The position numbers and the translations under genes were made by a program. A DNA stretch of 64,000 nucleotides, from positions 53,329,537 through 53,393,536 of the forward strand of contig OU015525.1 of the NCBI GenBank assembly GCA_907165065.1. The letters run 5' to 3'. The stretch is from Caprimulgus europaeus. Taxonomy: Eukaryota; Chordata; Aves; Caprimulgiformes; Caprimulgidae. Within the stretch, counting starts at the first letter, position 1. The number at the start of each line of letters is the position of its first letter. Positions 1 through 13,742 of this stretch are shown piece by piece. The notes below the pieces were generated by a model. That model ran no database searches and had not been told where the DNA came from. It saw only the letters and a program-made list of their open reading frames with translations.

Positions 1-1546
1 TCTATAATGTAAATGGTGAAATTCTGTCTTCATTAAAAACAATGGAAAGATGGATATTTATTTCAAATTAGTTACAATTTTTGTACAGGTAAAAAGCAAA
101 TATCCTGTTGCTACATCTTAAAAACATTATATGATATTCATTCGGTCATGGGAAATGCAAAGTGTATTTAGGTTTTTTTTGTCAGAATACTAGTCACCAA
201 ATGGGTGGGAGTAATGCTAAAAATAAGTTGTTAAGAGACATGAAAACACTATAATAGAATAACAAGATAAACTGATGCTTGTTTGTGACATATAGCTGTT
301 CCCTCTCATCATCGAATGTTTTCAAGAATGTATGAAAGTAACAAAGAGGTTTTGACATGGAAAATTGAGGATAATAGATAAAATATATTGATGACATCAC
401 AAACTGCTATGCACAGTTTCTTTTAATTTTCTAAAGATTTCTATAATAAGGAAAATAAACTTGAGGAAATGTTTGAAATCAGAATATTTCCTAAGCCTTA
501 CAACATATGGTTCTGTCTAACAATAAAACTAACATTCTTTAGACAATTTTATGTGGAGACATGTAACAAAGCAAAATCTGCTTTTCTAGACTAGCTTCTC
601 TCCGTCAATATTTGTAGAGATATAAAAACACATTAAAAGTATGTCTTTAAAACCATCCAGAAATGACCACATAATTTTTCAAGTTCCTTCTTACCTCCAT
701 AATTCTTCTTTTCTTCTATTTATGCTATAAAACACAGCAACACAGTTTCTGTTTTGTTTCTGAACAGCTGTGTAAAAAATTAAGTGCAAAACTGATGATA
801 CATCTGTATCCAAGGTCTAAGAACAAAGTTGTGCTCCGAAGTAGTTTTTAAATATTGTAGACTCTGAAAAAAATCAACTTTCTTTTTGGTTGGTTAAATT
901 CAGTATAGGATGCCATCCCACCTTTTCCCTCAGAGCTATAGTATACCAACTAATGTTATATAGACATTACACCCAAGTTTTTTAGAAGACTCAATACCAC
1001 GCCACCAATTTAGATAGCTCTCATAAATAATGCATGTAAAGGGGATGCCAGAAGTAATTTTAGCTCAGTATTCTTGGTTAATTCACTAAGCAGCATATTG
1101 CAATACATAGCTGCTCTTGCTTTATAAAATGTCCTGAAATTATTTCTAGTCAAAATTTTGGGTTTTTTTGGGGACAGACAGACAAAAAAAATCTGGTGAA
1201 ATGTCATTACTTAATCACTGCCTCTTGCATATTATAATCAACAGAGGTTGCTGACATGCCTGTGTGCTTCTTCACATGCTAGTCTAGAGATAAAACATAA
1301 AAAAGCACTATTTCTAGGGCAGAAGCCTTGCCCTTTGCATTTGTCCAGAATCAAAGGCAAGCACAGGGGAGAGGAGATTTTCCTGGATCCCTAAGAGAGA
1401 AGCTCAGAAACAATGGGCTGATCTGCCAGGGAAATACTCTTCTTCACAGCATGCATTGCTTTACTGAGCCCCATGCTTATGGGGCACAGCGTATTCCAAG
1501 GTGCCAGCTTCTCTGCACCTTGGTGGGCAAGAAGCTTCCAGGAAAG

Positions 1547-1625
1547 CTATTGCATATGCAAAGAAGTAGCCCAGCATAAGTTATTTCATTCACACTATTG
1601 CATATATGCAGAAATAGCCCAGGTC
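1547..1625. repeat. Imperfect direct duplication of about 32 bp containing a TTGCATATGCAA palindrome
   Basis: Copy 1 at 1547-1580 and copy 2 at 1595-1625 share the pattern CTATTGCATAT(AT)GCA, then a purine-rich stretch, then TAGCCCAG. Copy 1 holds the perfect 12-bp palindrome TTGCATATGCAA. Copy 2 carries an AT insertion that breaks it. The core TGCATATGCA equals the core of the palindromic POU-dimer site known as MORE. The duplication is seen directly; any regulatory meaning is inference. Confidence 0.5.
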
Positions 1626-3533
1626 AGTGGAGCTGTGTGTGGTAGGTGGGACACATGCCGAGGAAGGGTTATGTGGGATTTACTTGCTTTAGAGCCAGCT
1701 TCACTGCTTGAGATGATTCAACCCAGCACAGAGCTCTGTCTGCCTTTGTATGAAAGGAAAATATATTTAAAGGAGATCTCAGTAAGTCATTCAGTCCCCC
1801 ATCCAAACCCAGATCAACCCTACCTACGTACATGGTTTTGCTCTAGAGGTGTTGTGCAGAGAGGCTGCTTCAGTATCGTTTTTTTTTTCCTCCCTTTGCT
1901 TTTGGTAGACACATGCATGAGTTCTCTTTGTGATTCCTGGCTTGTGCTGCAGAGAAAAGGCTGCCCAGCAGCAACCCGTACAGTCTGTTTTAATGTGTGC
2001 ATATCATCAGCTTCACGCTTTATTTAAATATCCAGTAAAGATGATGAAAGAAAACACAGGCTGCAATGGTTCACACAGATTATGTAACATCTGCTCTATA
2101 ATCAGTGGAAAATAATTTGTCTGCCTCATCAACGACATTACTCACATTTATGTGGAAAAATAAACTGCATGAAAAATGAGTTTCGACCTTGGCAACAGAT
2201 CCTCACTTCTATTTACAACAGAGGAGAAACTGGAAATGGAAGAGGTGTAGCTGCTGTACCACATAAAGACATTTCCGAAGGCATGAATGTGTGTGGCATT
2301 CCTGAGCATGACCCGAGTTCCCCCGGCACAGTGAGACCTGCTGGGGGAGGCTGCAGAGCGAGAGTGAGCTCTTCATGATGTAAAGCACAGACCACTGTGA
2401 GCTAAAGAGAAATAAACTTTACTGTAATGAAAAATCAATTGCACTATATATTATATTTGAAATACCACAGTAGCGTATGACCTGATAAACAGAGTTACAC
2501 AGGAGGTATGTGCTTTATGAGGTGCTCTTTTTGACCGTGTTTCCCCATGCTGAGTGCCAGAAGGCAGGCAGCAATATGACAGGTGGAGCCATGCATTTGT
2601 TTTATGTTTTACTTGAGGGTAGAGGAAACAAAAATTATCTTTAAGTTCTTGAAATATTTACAACTTAAGGAAATCACCCCAAAGGAGGTCTTTTTCTATG
2701 CAATATAAAAATAACATATTTGCATAGAACTCTGCCATGACCTATAAGAACACACACAACAGCATTTTCTGTTCAGCATCATATTGCTTTTAAAAAAAAA
2801 GTTTCTTGCTCTGCTAGAGCTAGAATTTTTGTTACACATTTTGGGAACATTAGATATGTTGGAAGGAAACAAAATGGAGTAGACAACCTATCCAAAGAGC
2901 AACATAATATATTCTTTTAAAGCCACTCATGGTTTATTTGGTTAGGGAAGACTACTACATTCCAAACAGGGCAATCAAGAAGATATTCACTGACAAGCTG
3001 CCAGTACTAAGTTATTGTGTCTTTCTCTTGAATTAGAGTTATCTAATCACGTATTCATTGTCTCCTTTTCATTCTGTATGAAAATCAGAAGCTTACAAAC
3101 ACATTTAATATCTCTGACATTTTGGGGTACTTTTCCCCCTGATTTTTCAGCAGAGATACAAAATGGAACTTAATACATTATTGTACCCCACTGTCAGACT
3201 AAATAATAATGAAAAATGTGTCTGCTATTAATTTATCAGTATTTCAAATCAGCTAAGTTAATGTATGAGTAGATGGCTTTTGTATCATTCAGTGAACATT
3301 TGCACAAATGTAACAGACTCAGACGACAAACCTTAAAACTATTTAAAAATCTTTCTACATGATTTTTTATACTCAGTAATGTTTTTTGAGTGGCCCTGAA
3401 AGCTGAAGTATACTTTTATTTTTGATCAGCCTGGTTGTGGGTCTGTCTAGTCCATCTTGTTACAGCAGAGATAAAATATTTGTTGTTATTGCTAAATAAC
3501 AGCAATGTTATTTATGTTAAGTTATGCTGTTAA

Positions 3534-3600
3534 ATTGCTAAAATATTGCTAAAATATTTGGTAAAAATATTTAAACAGTTAAAAATATTTGCTGTAGTTT
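3534..3600. repeat. Short AT-rich tandem duplication
   Basis: The string ATTGCTAAAAT occurs twice back to back at 3534-3544 and 3545-3555. Several AAAATATTT-like words follow to about 3590. This fits local slippage in low-complexity DNA. Confidence 0.6.
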
Positions 3601-6600
3601 AACTGTTCTATTAGCTTCCCATTCAATTTCTGTCAGACTTTTATACATATGACAACTTAGTACTAAATCTCCAAGAGAAGCATCCTTTTCTTATATATGA
3701 AATGCAAAGCGTTTAATAAAATATCCTCAAATGTTGCTTTTAAGATGTAAATAATTCAAATAATATTTTATTATAATATTTTGAGTAATAAATAAAAAAA
3801 TATGTTTAAATTAGTAAAAGAATTTTTGGTTTTGGAATCAGTGCCCACTGGTATAGATAATGCTTGAGAAATCTGTATATTAAAAAAAACTCTAAAGCAA
3901 AATCTATGTGAACAGCTGAATGATTTTGCATCTTTGTCTTACCTTCAAAGCAAGCAAGCAAAAGGGTTTTATCATTTTATTATGCATTCTTTATTATTAT
4001 AAGGGTGTGTTATATCTTTCATTTTTTAAATTATACCATTGAAATTTCATAGCTTTTCAGTTAGGTAATATATCCTGTAATAACACGTTGTGTGGAATAA
4101 AAATAATATTTTTATTGTTGATTTTTTTCTTCCTTGAAAAGAAAGAAGAAAGTGCACAAATACCTAGGTCAGGATTACTGGCATAAGTGAGAACAGATTT
4201 CAGTATACCATAACTGATTTAGTTTCCTTGCCTTAAGGGCTCTGCTGATGCAAAAGATGCAGAAAATTCCAACTTCAATAGATTTGTATGGATAAGAGTT
4301 CAGCGTAAGGATAAGTAGGACACAGTTGTCTAAATATTAGTATTTCAGAAGTTTTATTAAGTTAATGAAGAAGAACTAGTCCTTAAATCACAAAATTAGT
4401 TTTAATAATGTAGAAGTGTTAATAACTGGCATAGGTAAACATGATACATGGATGATAATCCTGGCCAAGAAAGATGATAGATTTCACTTGATTAGATAGC
4501 TGGATAATAATCTGGCAATATATCATGAAATTAAGTTTGATTATGTTAAGACTAAACAATAAGGTTGCTTGAACATATTCAGGTTATACTTCATTTTCTA
4601 AAAACAATATAGTCTAAACTTATGTCTTTGAACTAGGCTGGTACTGTACCGATCACATTGTAACTGTAAATTATACTTTGCTTTAAATGCAGATGTAGTG
4701 TAATGAACCAATAAAACACAGAACCCTGACTTATCCTGAGAATTGCATTTATAATATATAATTTGCTAATGGACATGTAATTAGATACCTTGAAAATATA
4801 AGGAATGCTAAAGATAAATTTTTAGAAGCCATTCTTACCCTCAAATATCTACCTTTCAACTTGTTTTTATCATGTCAAGATTTTGAACATGAAAGGACTC
4901 TTTTATAAGTTCTGTTCTCTCTAGTTCTGATTTCTAGCAATGAAAACAATGAAATTTGGACTGGGAACAAAACGACTCTGCTGTACTAACAAAATACTTT
5001 GTACCAAGTTTTGTGGAAGTGTTTAACAGGAAATGACTATGAGGCATGAGAAAGGAATTTAAAATTAGAGATATTCATGATGCCTTTAAGAGCACAGGCA
5101 AGAGAATATTTCTAGGCAGAGATAATATCTTCTGTTAGACAGATTGGTATAGCTAGAAAATTTAACAAACATACAGGCTCATCTATTTTTCAAATTGATG
5201 ATTATTTTTGTGTGCCCAAAGGCTTGTCTGACATTTCCAAACATAGCTGCTTACAAACCTAGTCTTACTTAAAAACTAGCCTCATTTTTATTAAGCAGTT
5301 GCAGCATCTTAAATCTTTATGGAGGTAAGAACTACAAGCTTTAGTTTGTTTGCCAGGATTTGGCCTTGTTGATCGTTAATGAATACGGTACATTGTATTA
5401 GGTAAGAAATTTGTTTTTGTTCCAGTATATATGTTCATGAAAAACAATAAATATGTAGTAGAAATTACAGGTTAATCAGACCAATATATGAATTTTGTGT
5501 AGACGTGCATCACTAGGTCATATCATCTTCAAATATAAAAACTAGAAGAAAAGTAAACAGATGATAACAGCAAAAAATAAGTTTTTCCCCAAAATTGTGT
5601 GACTGTCACTGAAAATGCACAGGACTTACATTTCCAATTCCCATTTGTGCTTTTGAGCGCATCTCTTAAAAACAGTTCTTTGCTTGTCAGGCAACACTTT
5701 CAAAGTGATACTTGATTAATGTGCAGCTATGTAAACTAGATAACAAAAACACATTTTCACAAACACTAATATGTACAAGAAATTGCAAAACTCATAACAT
5801 TACATATTTTTGCATTAATTATGTTAATACCATTTCAATATTTTATTATCATTATGATTCTATTTCAGAAGATGATGTAAGATTCTTTTCACCTCACTGC
5901 ACCAAAAAGTGAGTGTTGTTGAAGGACTCTAGTGTAACTAACCTAGAAACTTAAAACTTCAGTACAGAAAAAAAAGGTAAAGTTTGGAGAAACTACCTCT
6001 GGACATGTCTGTTCTCTCAGCTGGGTTTAGACAGACCATGGAATAAGTCTAGATACCTCATATTTACAGTGCTGAAGTTAGAGGATTTCCAGGCTGGAAG
6101 GCAAAGGGTTACATTTTATCTTTCAATGGCTTAGACTAATCTCATATTGAGTGACTTTCATTGAAACATAAAGATTTTCTCAGGATGATTCTTGGATAAA
6201 TTGTTCCCATCTAGTAGAGAGAGGATGAAATTTAGCCTGGGCAACAGTCATGGAAACATCCTGCAAACAGCACCTCATTACTCTCCTTGGGTATATTAAA
6301 GAGGAACTAGGACCTCAGGTAAATCAAGACAAACATAGAAGGAAAATTTACAGCAGAAAAAAGACTTTATGATTATAGAACCTGTCTGCAGATAGAAAAT
6401 ATAATTGTATCCTTTGGAAACCTAACGGAGTTTCTTATTTATTGCTGTATTTAGAATTTGTTCCTAATGGGAAAAAAAATATGTATATGCATTGCATATG
6501 TATTATTGAACTGTATAATAAGAAAACAAAATTAATTTTAATAATTTTGCATATTATTAACATACTTTTTGCTAGTTTTGTAAACTATGAAAGAATTAGC

Positions 6601-9600
6601 ACAATATATTCATATAATTTGTTTCATTATTTCTGTATTTGCCTGATTTTACTGATTTCACATGCAAAGATTATTTTTTTTTTTCTTGCAGTCCTAATAA
6701 GATGCAATTCTTACAGCACACCAAGCTTTACATTTAAAATCCAGTGTTTGGAAATGTTACATGAGGACTGACTACACAGCTGGAATTCATACCCTTTGTC
6801 TTTACCTTTTTTCCAGAGGTCCTTTGCCTCATTCAAGGAAGTGAATGGATAGTAATTCGAATTAACAAGTAGTAACCCAATTTTTGGTTTGTTATTTTTG
6901 TTGTTGATGGTGGTGGTTTTGGTTTTTATTGTTCAGTGTGTGTATTCCATTTGAATGATCAGAAAGTTTGGCTGAAGAACATTACCAGTCAGGCTCAAAT
7001 CTACCATAAGGGACTCATTATTTACTTCACAAATTGTTTAGCTTACCAATTTTCATTTCCTTGTTCTTTTGTACATCAGTTTTAGAGGATAAAGTAGTGT
7101 TTTACAATGCATCTAGTCAAAAATAAAGAGACTGGATGACTTTTTCAACTTCATCTGAGGTCTCTTGATAAACCCTTTCATGCTGAACAGAAGTCTCTTA
7201 GCAAATTCCTTGTGAATTATATACCTCTTGAAGAAAATACCAAAACTAGCCGTTAAAGTTCAGGAGAGAACAGATAAATTAACAATGCTACTTGGTGTTC
7301 ATATTGCAGAATACAATGCACAGCTTCAGAGAACAAACAGTGAGCAATAACATTTGATTTTAGGCAAAAAAACCCCACAATAATGAATTTAAAAGTACAG
7401 CAACTGCCCACTCTTAATTTTTTGGTGGTAGTGGTCAGAAACCCCAAAAATTTAGTCATAGTTAAAAGCTTATGCCTTTTTTGTGTCCATGTACAGAATT
7501 CCCTGGGAATGGTGATTACAGATCCAAAAAACCACACAAAATACTATTAGTCCAAAAATACAATAGGAGAAACATCCTAGTCCAAAATCTACTTATGATT
7601 TTTGTGTGCATATGTATTTATTTATCTTAAATCATTATTTATATTCAATAACTACCTACTTGATGAGACTGGGAGACGAAGGCTGAATAAATTCAATATA
7701 ATGACAAAAAAATTATTTCATTCTGTCTAAATAAAATTTATCAATCCAGCCCTTCAACAATTTAAAATTTATGCCTGTGGCACACAATTGCCAACCCTGG
7801 GCCATGTGTCACAAATACATGTCTTGATGCCTGTCTTGCTTTCAATAATTAATGATGGTTCACCACTTGTTACATTGAAATGAGATTCTCTGTGTATACT
7901 TTATCTCCCTCTTCCTCCTTCCAGTTTATTCAGGACATGCTAGAAATATTTAGGACTCCCAAAGGGCTTTATCAGAAAAAAGAAACAAATCTACAAGACT
8001 CTCAGTGCTGCAGAAGATACAGCAGTTCCACTGACAATATTACAAACCAATATATAATAGCTACTGCGTGGTCATACCTTCAGGCCTCTAAGTATAAAGA
8101 CAGAAATTAGAAGATAACTGGTTTACCATACCTTTAGGACAATGTTCCTCCTCTAGAGTAAAAAGATGGGATTGGCTTTTAGGAAAAAAGAGAGAAAATC
8201 ATCATCTTGAAACTCTTTGCAAAAGAATTTGGCATGCAGTCTTTCCTTTGTCCTTAGATGTTAATGTGTTCAACACCAACCACAATTTTGATTTTCCCAC
8301 CTCTTATCCTATCTCTCAGCAGCACAGCTACTGCCCCTCAGCTAAAGCAACACCGGACCAGCAAGGCAGGGCAGTAGTGGAGCCTGCCTTGATCTGACTA
8401 TGGTCAGCAACAAATAATGAGCACGTGAAGGTTTTGCCAAGTGCCAGTCTGGTTATTGCAACAGACTTAAGTAATTTTGCCGGAGTCCTCTAAAAAGGAC
8501 CGAGGAAAAAGGGATGAGCAGCCAGCAGAAAATGAATAGACAGTACGAAGAGCAAGACACAGCATATTTGCAGGTCTGTCAGAACCAGCTTTCCAAAGCT
8601 ATGGTCATGAACCAAGGTCAGCAATTCAAGTGATGCATATAGGCGGTGGCTATGGCACTGACTAGTGTCACAGACTGAGGACTAATGTGGGAAGTGGTAT
8701 GGGAAAATATTTAAGAGGCAAAGGTCACTTCCAATTTTGCACAAAATACTTCATATCACACAGACAGTGTGATAAAAATGATCAGATGAGAGGTAGTTTT
8801 ACAGAGCATTTAAGCAGAGCTACTTTCTCCCACCCTGTGACTTCCTCTTCCTGATGACACGAAATAATCTGAGCAGAGATTTATTTGAACCAAGTAAAGA
8901 GTATGCCCAAATTACTGGGAAGTGTGAAGTGACAGTCAGGTCCTAGTCCTGGGTGGGACTATAAAAATGATGTAAAGGTGAGTTTTTCCTTAATATAATC
9001 AATATTATTTTATAGACATTTTGACGTGAGACTTCAGGTGTCTGGTAGACTTGGCTCCACATTAGGCAATCAGACCATCTAAAAAATATTGTTACTAAAG
9101 AAGGTACTAATGTGCACTTTGAGATAGGGTTCCCAAAAAGGTTGCTGTGAGGAGCTCAGAAAGCATTTGGATTGTTTTGGATGCCAGACTGCCAAATTTC
9201 TCAGACAACTTATACTTAAGTAGAGATCTGTCTGGAAAACATGTTCATAGACTTAACATTTAAAGGAGAAATGCTATGGTCCACACACAGCGTGCTGGGT
9301 TACAGCTTTTTCTACTCTTTTAGTTGGGTTTTATAATGCAGAAATACATGCTTCCCAACTCCCTGATGGATCTTGTTCTTTCCAGTGCTTTCAATCCCTT
9401 GTATAACTATGTCTGTGTGTACATTTGCCTCTTAGAAACACAGAAGTTGCATCTCCTGATAAGAATTGATCTCAAGGGCAAAACCACTCTTGGTGAGGCA
9501 GTTTCATCCATGTTGTATGCACCTCAGGGGTTTTGCTTCCCATTGGCTCTAGCCTGGCTGATTGGACTGAACCCCCTGGCTATGTGTTACACTTGCTCTT

Positions 9601-12600
9601 TTTTTCACACTAAGCTTTCCTAGGCCTCTAAGACTGCTACACAACATAACCTAAAGTGCTGTAAATTAAGGCAACAGGGAGATTCACTTCAATATCCCTA
9701 CAGACTGTATAACACTATGACAATTTAGTTTAAAATCCTCTGAAGACAGAAATGTCAGCATCAGAATAGACACTTAAGTATCCCAGGTAGAAGGTTTTAA
9801 TTTTAAACAAGCAAAAGGGAATACAGTATTGTGAAACAGTCTGAACTTTTGTCTCCAGTTCATCATAACAGAATATGGGAAATGACTGGAAAGTCTGGAC
9901 TTTATCTTTGAGGGGAAAAAGGAGCTTTGAAGATGGCACACAGACTGCTCTGTGAGATTTAGTTACCTGAGTAAAACTGCTGAGTTTGAACGCTTGCCTT
10001 TAATAACATGGAAGGGCCTTTATATATCCAGTGAGTTATGCTTTAGGAAGAGGACTGAAAACAAATGTGGGTCTGTTATTTGTGGATGACCACAGAAAAA
10101 AAGTTTGAAAACAAAGATGGCTATGCTATGCCCTATGGCACAAGCAAGCACAATTATAGAACGCAGACAGGCTAAATTCACAGCAGAAGATGCTTGAAAA
10201 ATATTTTCACCCAATACGGAGACAAGTTTTTTTTTAATACAGTGGCAAGAAATGTGGACATTGTGCATGGCCATTGTGCGGACTCTGTTTTCAACTTCAG
10301 CTCTGCTCAAGGCTGTCCTGGAGCAGAGGAAAGCACACAGGCCAGAAAATCCCTGTCTGCAACCTGCCCATCCTTCTCCATCTCTATTAAAAGAGATGTC
10401 ATATAGACATAGAGACATATAGACAGAGCACAGTTTGTTGACCATAGGGAGTGGGTTGCAAATGCAAAAATCCAGAAGTAAACAGAACAAAGGAGCATCT
10501 TAAAATGCTATAGGTATATTAAGGTGAAATGGAGAGGTCGTAACATTTTTTTAAGTGAATACAATGTGATTAAATGATGCAATAAACTAATTCAATTGCA
10601 ACCTACAGTAAGACACTGAAGTTAATAATGGGTATAGTGACAGAATTTTAGGAGGCAGCTACTTTAATTTATGATAGAGATGCATATTTCAGACTTGACT
10701 TGATTTCTGAATATCCATTAAGAATTCATGTATTAACTGTTGGGGGAAAAAAAGAGTTACAACTGCCTTCTCAGTGGAAAATGAAATGTACCTTTCTCAT
10801 TTTCATTTTCAGTAACTAATACGGACATATTTGGGTAAATGTGAAGACTATTGGTTACTGGTTTTATACCTTTTAAGGTATATTTATTTAGGCTATCCAG
10901 GCAATATAATAATATTTCAGAGGCTAATTTTCTTCATGGTTAAACTCAAAATTATTCAATATGAAATAATAAGAAAGCATGCAACTTGGCTATAACTTTC
11001 ACATCTAACTGCTGAACAATGATTTTGCCTTTTGTAACAAAAATTTACTTTAGAAATAAGTCTTGCAATTTATGCAGCAAGTAGTGGACTTGGTATGGTC
11101 TCTTTGTTTATCAGAAGTCACTTTAAAATCTGAAACTGAATTTAAAATAATAAAACATCTATATATTGGCAAAAAGACTGATGGAGTCCAGGAAGAAAAT
11201 AGTATATTTTCTACATATCAGTCAATTTTTTTATGTCTGTTGCCTGTTTTAATAGTGTTAGTGTCACTCTTGTATTTATTAGTAGAAAAACATTTCAGAA
11301 GAGCTGGCAAACAAGCAGTCTCCTCTAGCATCTCTGAATAGTTCAAACACCAGTAACTCAAAAGCATTTATGAGCATCTTAGTCTTTCATTGTATGTATA
11401 GTGATGGGGCATTCCAGAAGCTGGGGTCCATGTTTGTCTTTTTAAGAAGCTTCAGTTTAATCTCTTCACCATTCAGACTAAACACCTGTTTCCATGGTAC
11501 GGAAGAGCTACATACAGTTTGTTATGTGGTGATCAGGAGGTTAAGAGAGTTATCATTAACAGTGGTGCATCCTTTTGAATGAAGCCATGCAGATTGCTTG
11601 GTACTAAATTGGGAAGAAAATAGAGCTGGTTTGGTTGTTGAAGTTTTAACATTTCCTGTTGTAATAAGAGAAGAAAAAGTAGTTGGAATCAGATTTCACC
11701 TCATTCTTCTGAGCGGAAATAAGAAAATAGTTCACATTCTCCACTAATGCATGGGCAAAAGGGTTATTTATTCATTAAACACAAGTCAGATCGTATCAGC
11801 CTAAAGGATTTAATAAAAAATACTGGTGGATTGCATTAAGAAACTTCTTAGGTCTTATAATTATGTGAGATACCAACATCTTTGATGGCTGTACCAACTC
11901 TGCACGAGTAATCAGTTTGCAGCTGGTGCTGTTTCCCAATTGTAGGAGCTCTGAGTAACTTAGTCTTCTTATAGGACTATCCATTATCACTGTTCTATCC
12001 CACTTTAATTAAGCTCAAGAATCCCTGAAAGAGCTCCTTTCAATTTTCATCAAGTAATGTTCACAGAATATTTTTGTCTGGACAGAGGAAGATCACATTG
12101 CTTTACAAACTGTCTCATTAAGTTGGTATCTGGACAGGGTGGTGAGTGAGAGGGCTACTGATGTGGGTATAAATTGAGCCAGTTTAGCTCTTGCCCTGCA
12201 CTCATACACTTGTCTCTAATTTAATCCAGGTCTGAATCTGCTGTCAACTTCATCTCCAGATAACAGCTGACGTTAGCTCACAGGCATCTGTCTGCCCCAC
12301 AAGATCACTTTTTTCTATGGCTGTGCTGCTGGTCCTGCTGAGACAAAATTAAACCCTCTTCGAGGGTGTACAGCTGCAACACTTCTGCAGTCTGGAAGCA
12401 GCTCCTCAGGATGCAGGTGTCTTATGTGCTTGCTACACCCCCAAATCACAGCTGGTTGTTCAGTCCTTTACCAGAGAGACTGAAAAAAACCCACAAATCA
12501 TAGTGAGTAGTTCTGACTCAAAACCACTGGCACCAGTCAACATCTCTCCAATGGGTTCAGCGCACTTTGGGTTGCATCCTAAGAGACCAGTATCATGAAG

Positions 12601-13065
12601 AATGTGGCCATGGACCTGATTGCCTACCTTTAAATTGTGCTGCTGAAATAAGATAGACTATTCACAGGGTTAGAGATACATGTTTCTTTAGATAACTCAC
12701 TGGAAAGCATCACAATAAAATGTGTGGAAGTGCACACACACTTGCTCATTAAAAGGAAATCTTCCATGTGGCATTCCATATGTGCACATATCTTTGTAAT
12801 ATATCTGAGTTTACAAACTACAGCATCTGTAGAATGGGAAAAATTATAATTTATTTCCTACCATCCCTTTTTTTTTCCTCCCACTCCAGGCCAAACAACA
12901 ACTAGAAAATACTGTATTTTTTATTTTAGGGAGCATGGAAGTAGATCACTCACATATTGAGATCCAGATCAATGTTGCAAACGCTACTGAGAAACTAGCA
13001 AAGATCCTTCTGTAGGCCAAAATGTATGTGTGTTTGTGTTTCACACTTCTGCTGAAACAGACACA

Positions 13066-13742
13066 AATCACAGAATCACAGAATCACAGAATCACAGAAT
13101 GTCAGGGATTGGAAGGGACCTCGAAAGATCATCTAGTCCAGTCCCCCTGCTGGAACAGGAACACCTAGATTAGTTCACACAGGAAGGCGTCCAGGAGGGT
13201 CTTGAATGTCTCCAGAGAAGGAGACTCCACAACCTCCCTGGGCAGCCTGTTCCAGTGCTCTGTCACCCTCACAGTAAAGAAGTTTCTTCTGAAGTTTAAG
13301 CAGAACCTCCTGTGTTCCAGCTTACACCCACTACCCCTTGTCCTCTCATTGGACATCACGGAGAAGAGCCTGGCTCCACCCTCCTGACACTCACCCTTCA
13401 AATATTTATAAACATTAATCAGGTCCCCCCTCAGTCTCCTCTTCTCCAAGCTAAAGAGGCCCAGCTCCCTCAGCCTTTCCTCATAAGGGAGATGCTCCAC
13501 TGCCTTCATCATCTTGGTGGCTCTGTGCTGGACTCTCTCAAGCAGTTCCCTGTCCTTCTTGAACTGGGGGGCCCAGACCTGGACACAATATTCCAGATGT
13601 GGCCTCACCAGGGCAGAGTAGAGGGGAAGAAGAACCTCTCTCGACCTAGTAACCACACCCCTTCTAATGCACCCCAGGATGCCATTGGCCTTCCTGGCCA
13701 CAAGGGCACAGTGCTGGCTCATGGTCATCCTGCTGTCCAAAC
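13066..13742 (-). mobile_element. CR1 LINE, 5'-truncated, young
   Basis: This is the 3' part of a CR1 non-LTR retrotransposon in reverse orientation. Its 3' terminus lies on the left: four perfect copies of the 8-mer AATCACAG plus AAT (13066-13100), the reverse complement of the CR1 tail ATTCTGTG. Next come the conserved 3' UTR words GATCTTTCGAGGTCCCTTCC (minus strand) and then the ORF2 C-terminal coding region. Homology stops near 13742, just upstream of the codons for DSRMTMSQ, so about four fifths of a full element is missing, as is usual when reverse transcription ends early. There is no clear target-site duplication, which is common for CR1. The perfect tail and uninterrupted frame make it one of the youngest insertions in the window. 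Confidence 0.93.
13165..13742 (-). pseudogene. CR1 ORF2 C-terminal fragment, frame uninterrupted to its natural stop
   Basis: About 190 codons encode the end of the CR1 ORF2 polyprotein, downstream of the reverse-transcriptase palm and thumb. Visible family words are [103 protein letters not shown] and the terminal LDAFLCELI before TAG at 13165-13167. No stop or frameshift interrupts it. The same open frame continues upstream to a Met at 13875, but residues before DSRMTMSQ are not CR1-like and are chance flanking sequence. Without the EN and RT domains it cannot act, and nothing suggests that it is expressed. Function is assigned from family knowledge and the lack of lesions is seen directly. 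Confidence 0.9.

Larger units (their letters stand above)
1..13065. other. Non-coding AT-rich DNA, no recognised gene or dispersed repeat
   Basis: I see no exon, RNA gene or identifiable transposon here. The sequence is AT-rich with many homopolymer runs. A less AT-rich patch lies at about 1320-1740 and contains a short imperfect direct repeat (listed separately). Another lies at about 8290-8960 and a third at about 12120-12620; neither resembles a family I know. The third contains a TATAAAT-like string near 12168 and a small perfect hairpin at 12353-12367 (ACCCTC, loop TTC, GAGGGT). The longest open frame, 156 codons on the minus strand at 10020-10490, has no recognisable domain and mixed composition, so I treat it as chance. 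Very old, unrecognisable repeats could be present. Confidence 0.55.

Noticed and set aside
6485..6499. ATATGCATTGCATAT near-palindrome
   Set aside because: It is short and lies in low-complexity AT-rich DNA, where such palindromes are expected by chance.
10020..10490. 156-codon minus-strand open frame
   Set aside because: No domain, no homology that I recognise and no supporting splice or promoter context; Cys/Leu/Phe-rich composition, as expected from a chance frame.
12353..12367. Perfect 6-bp hairpin considered as a structured RNA or terminator
   Set aside because: The stem is too short, with no extended structure, no T tract and no neighbouring gene.
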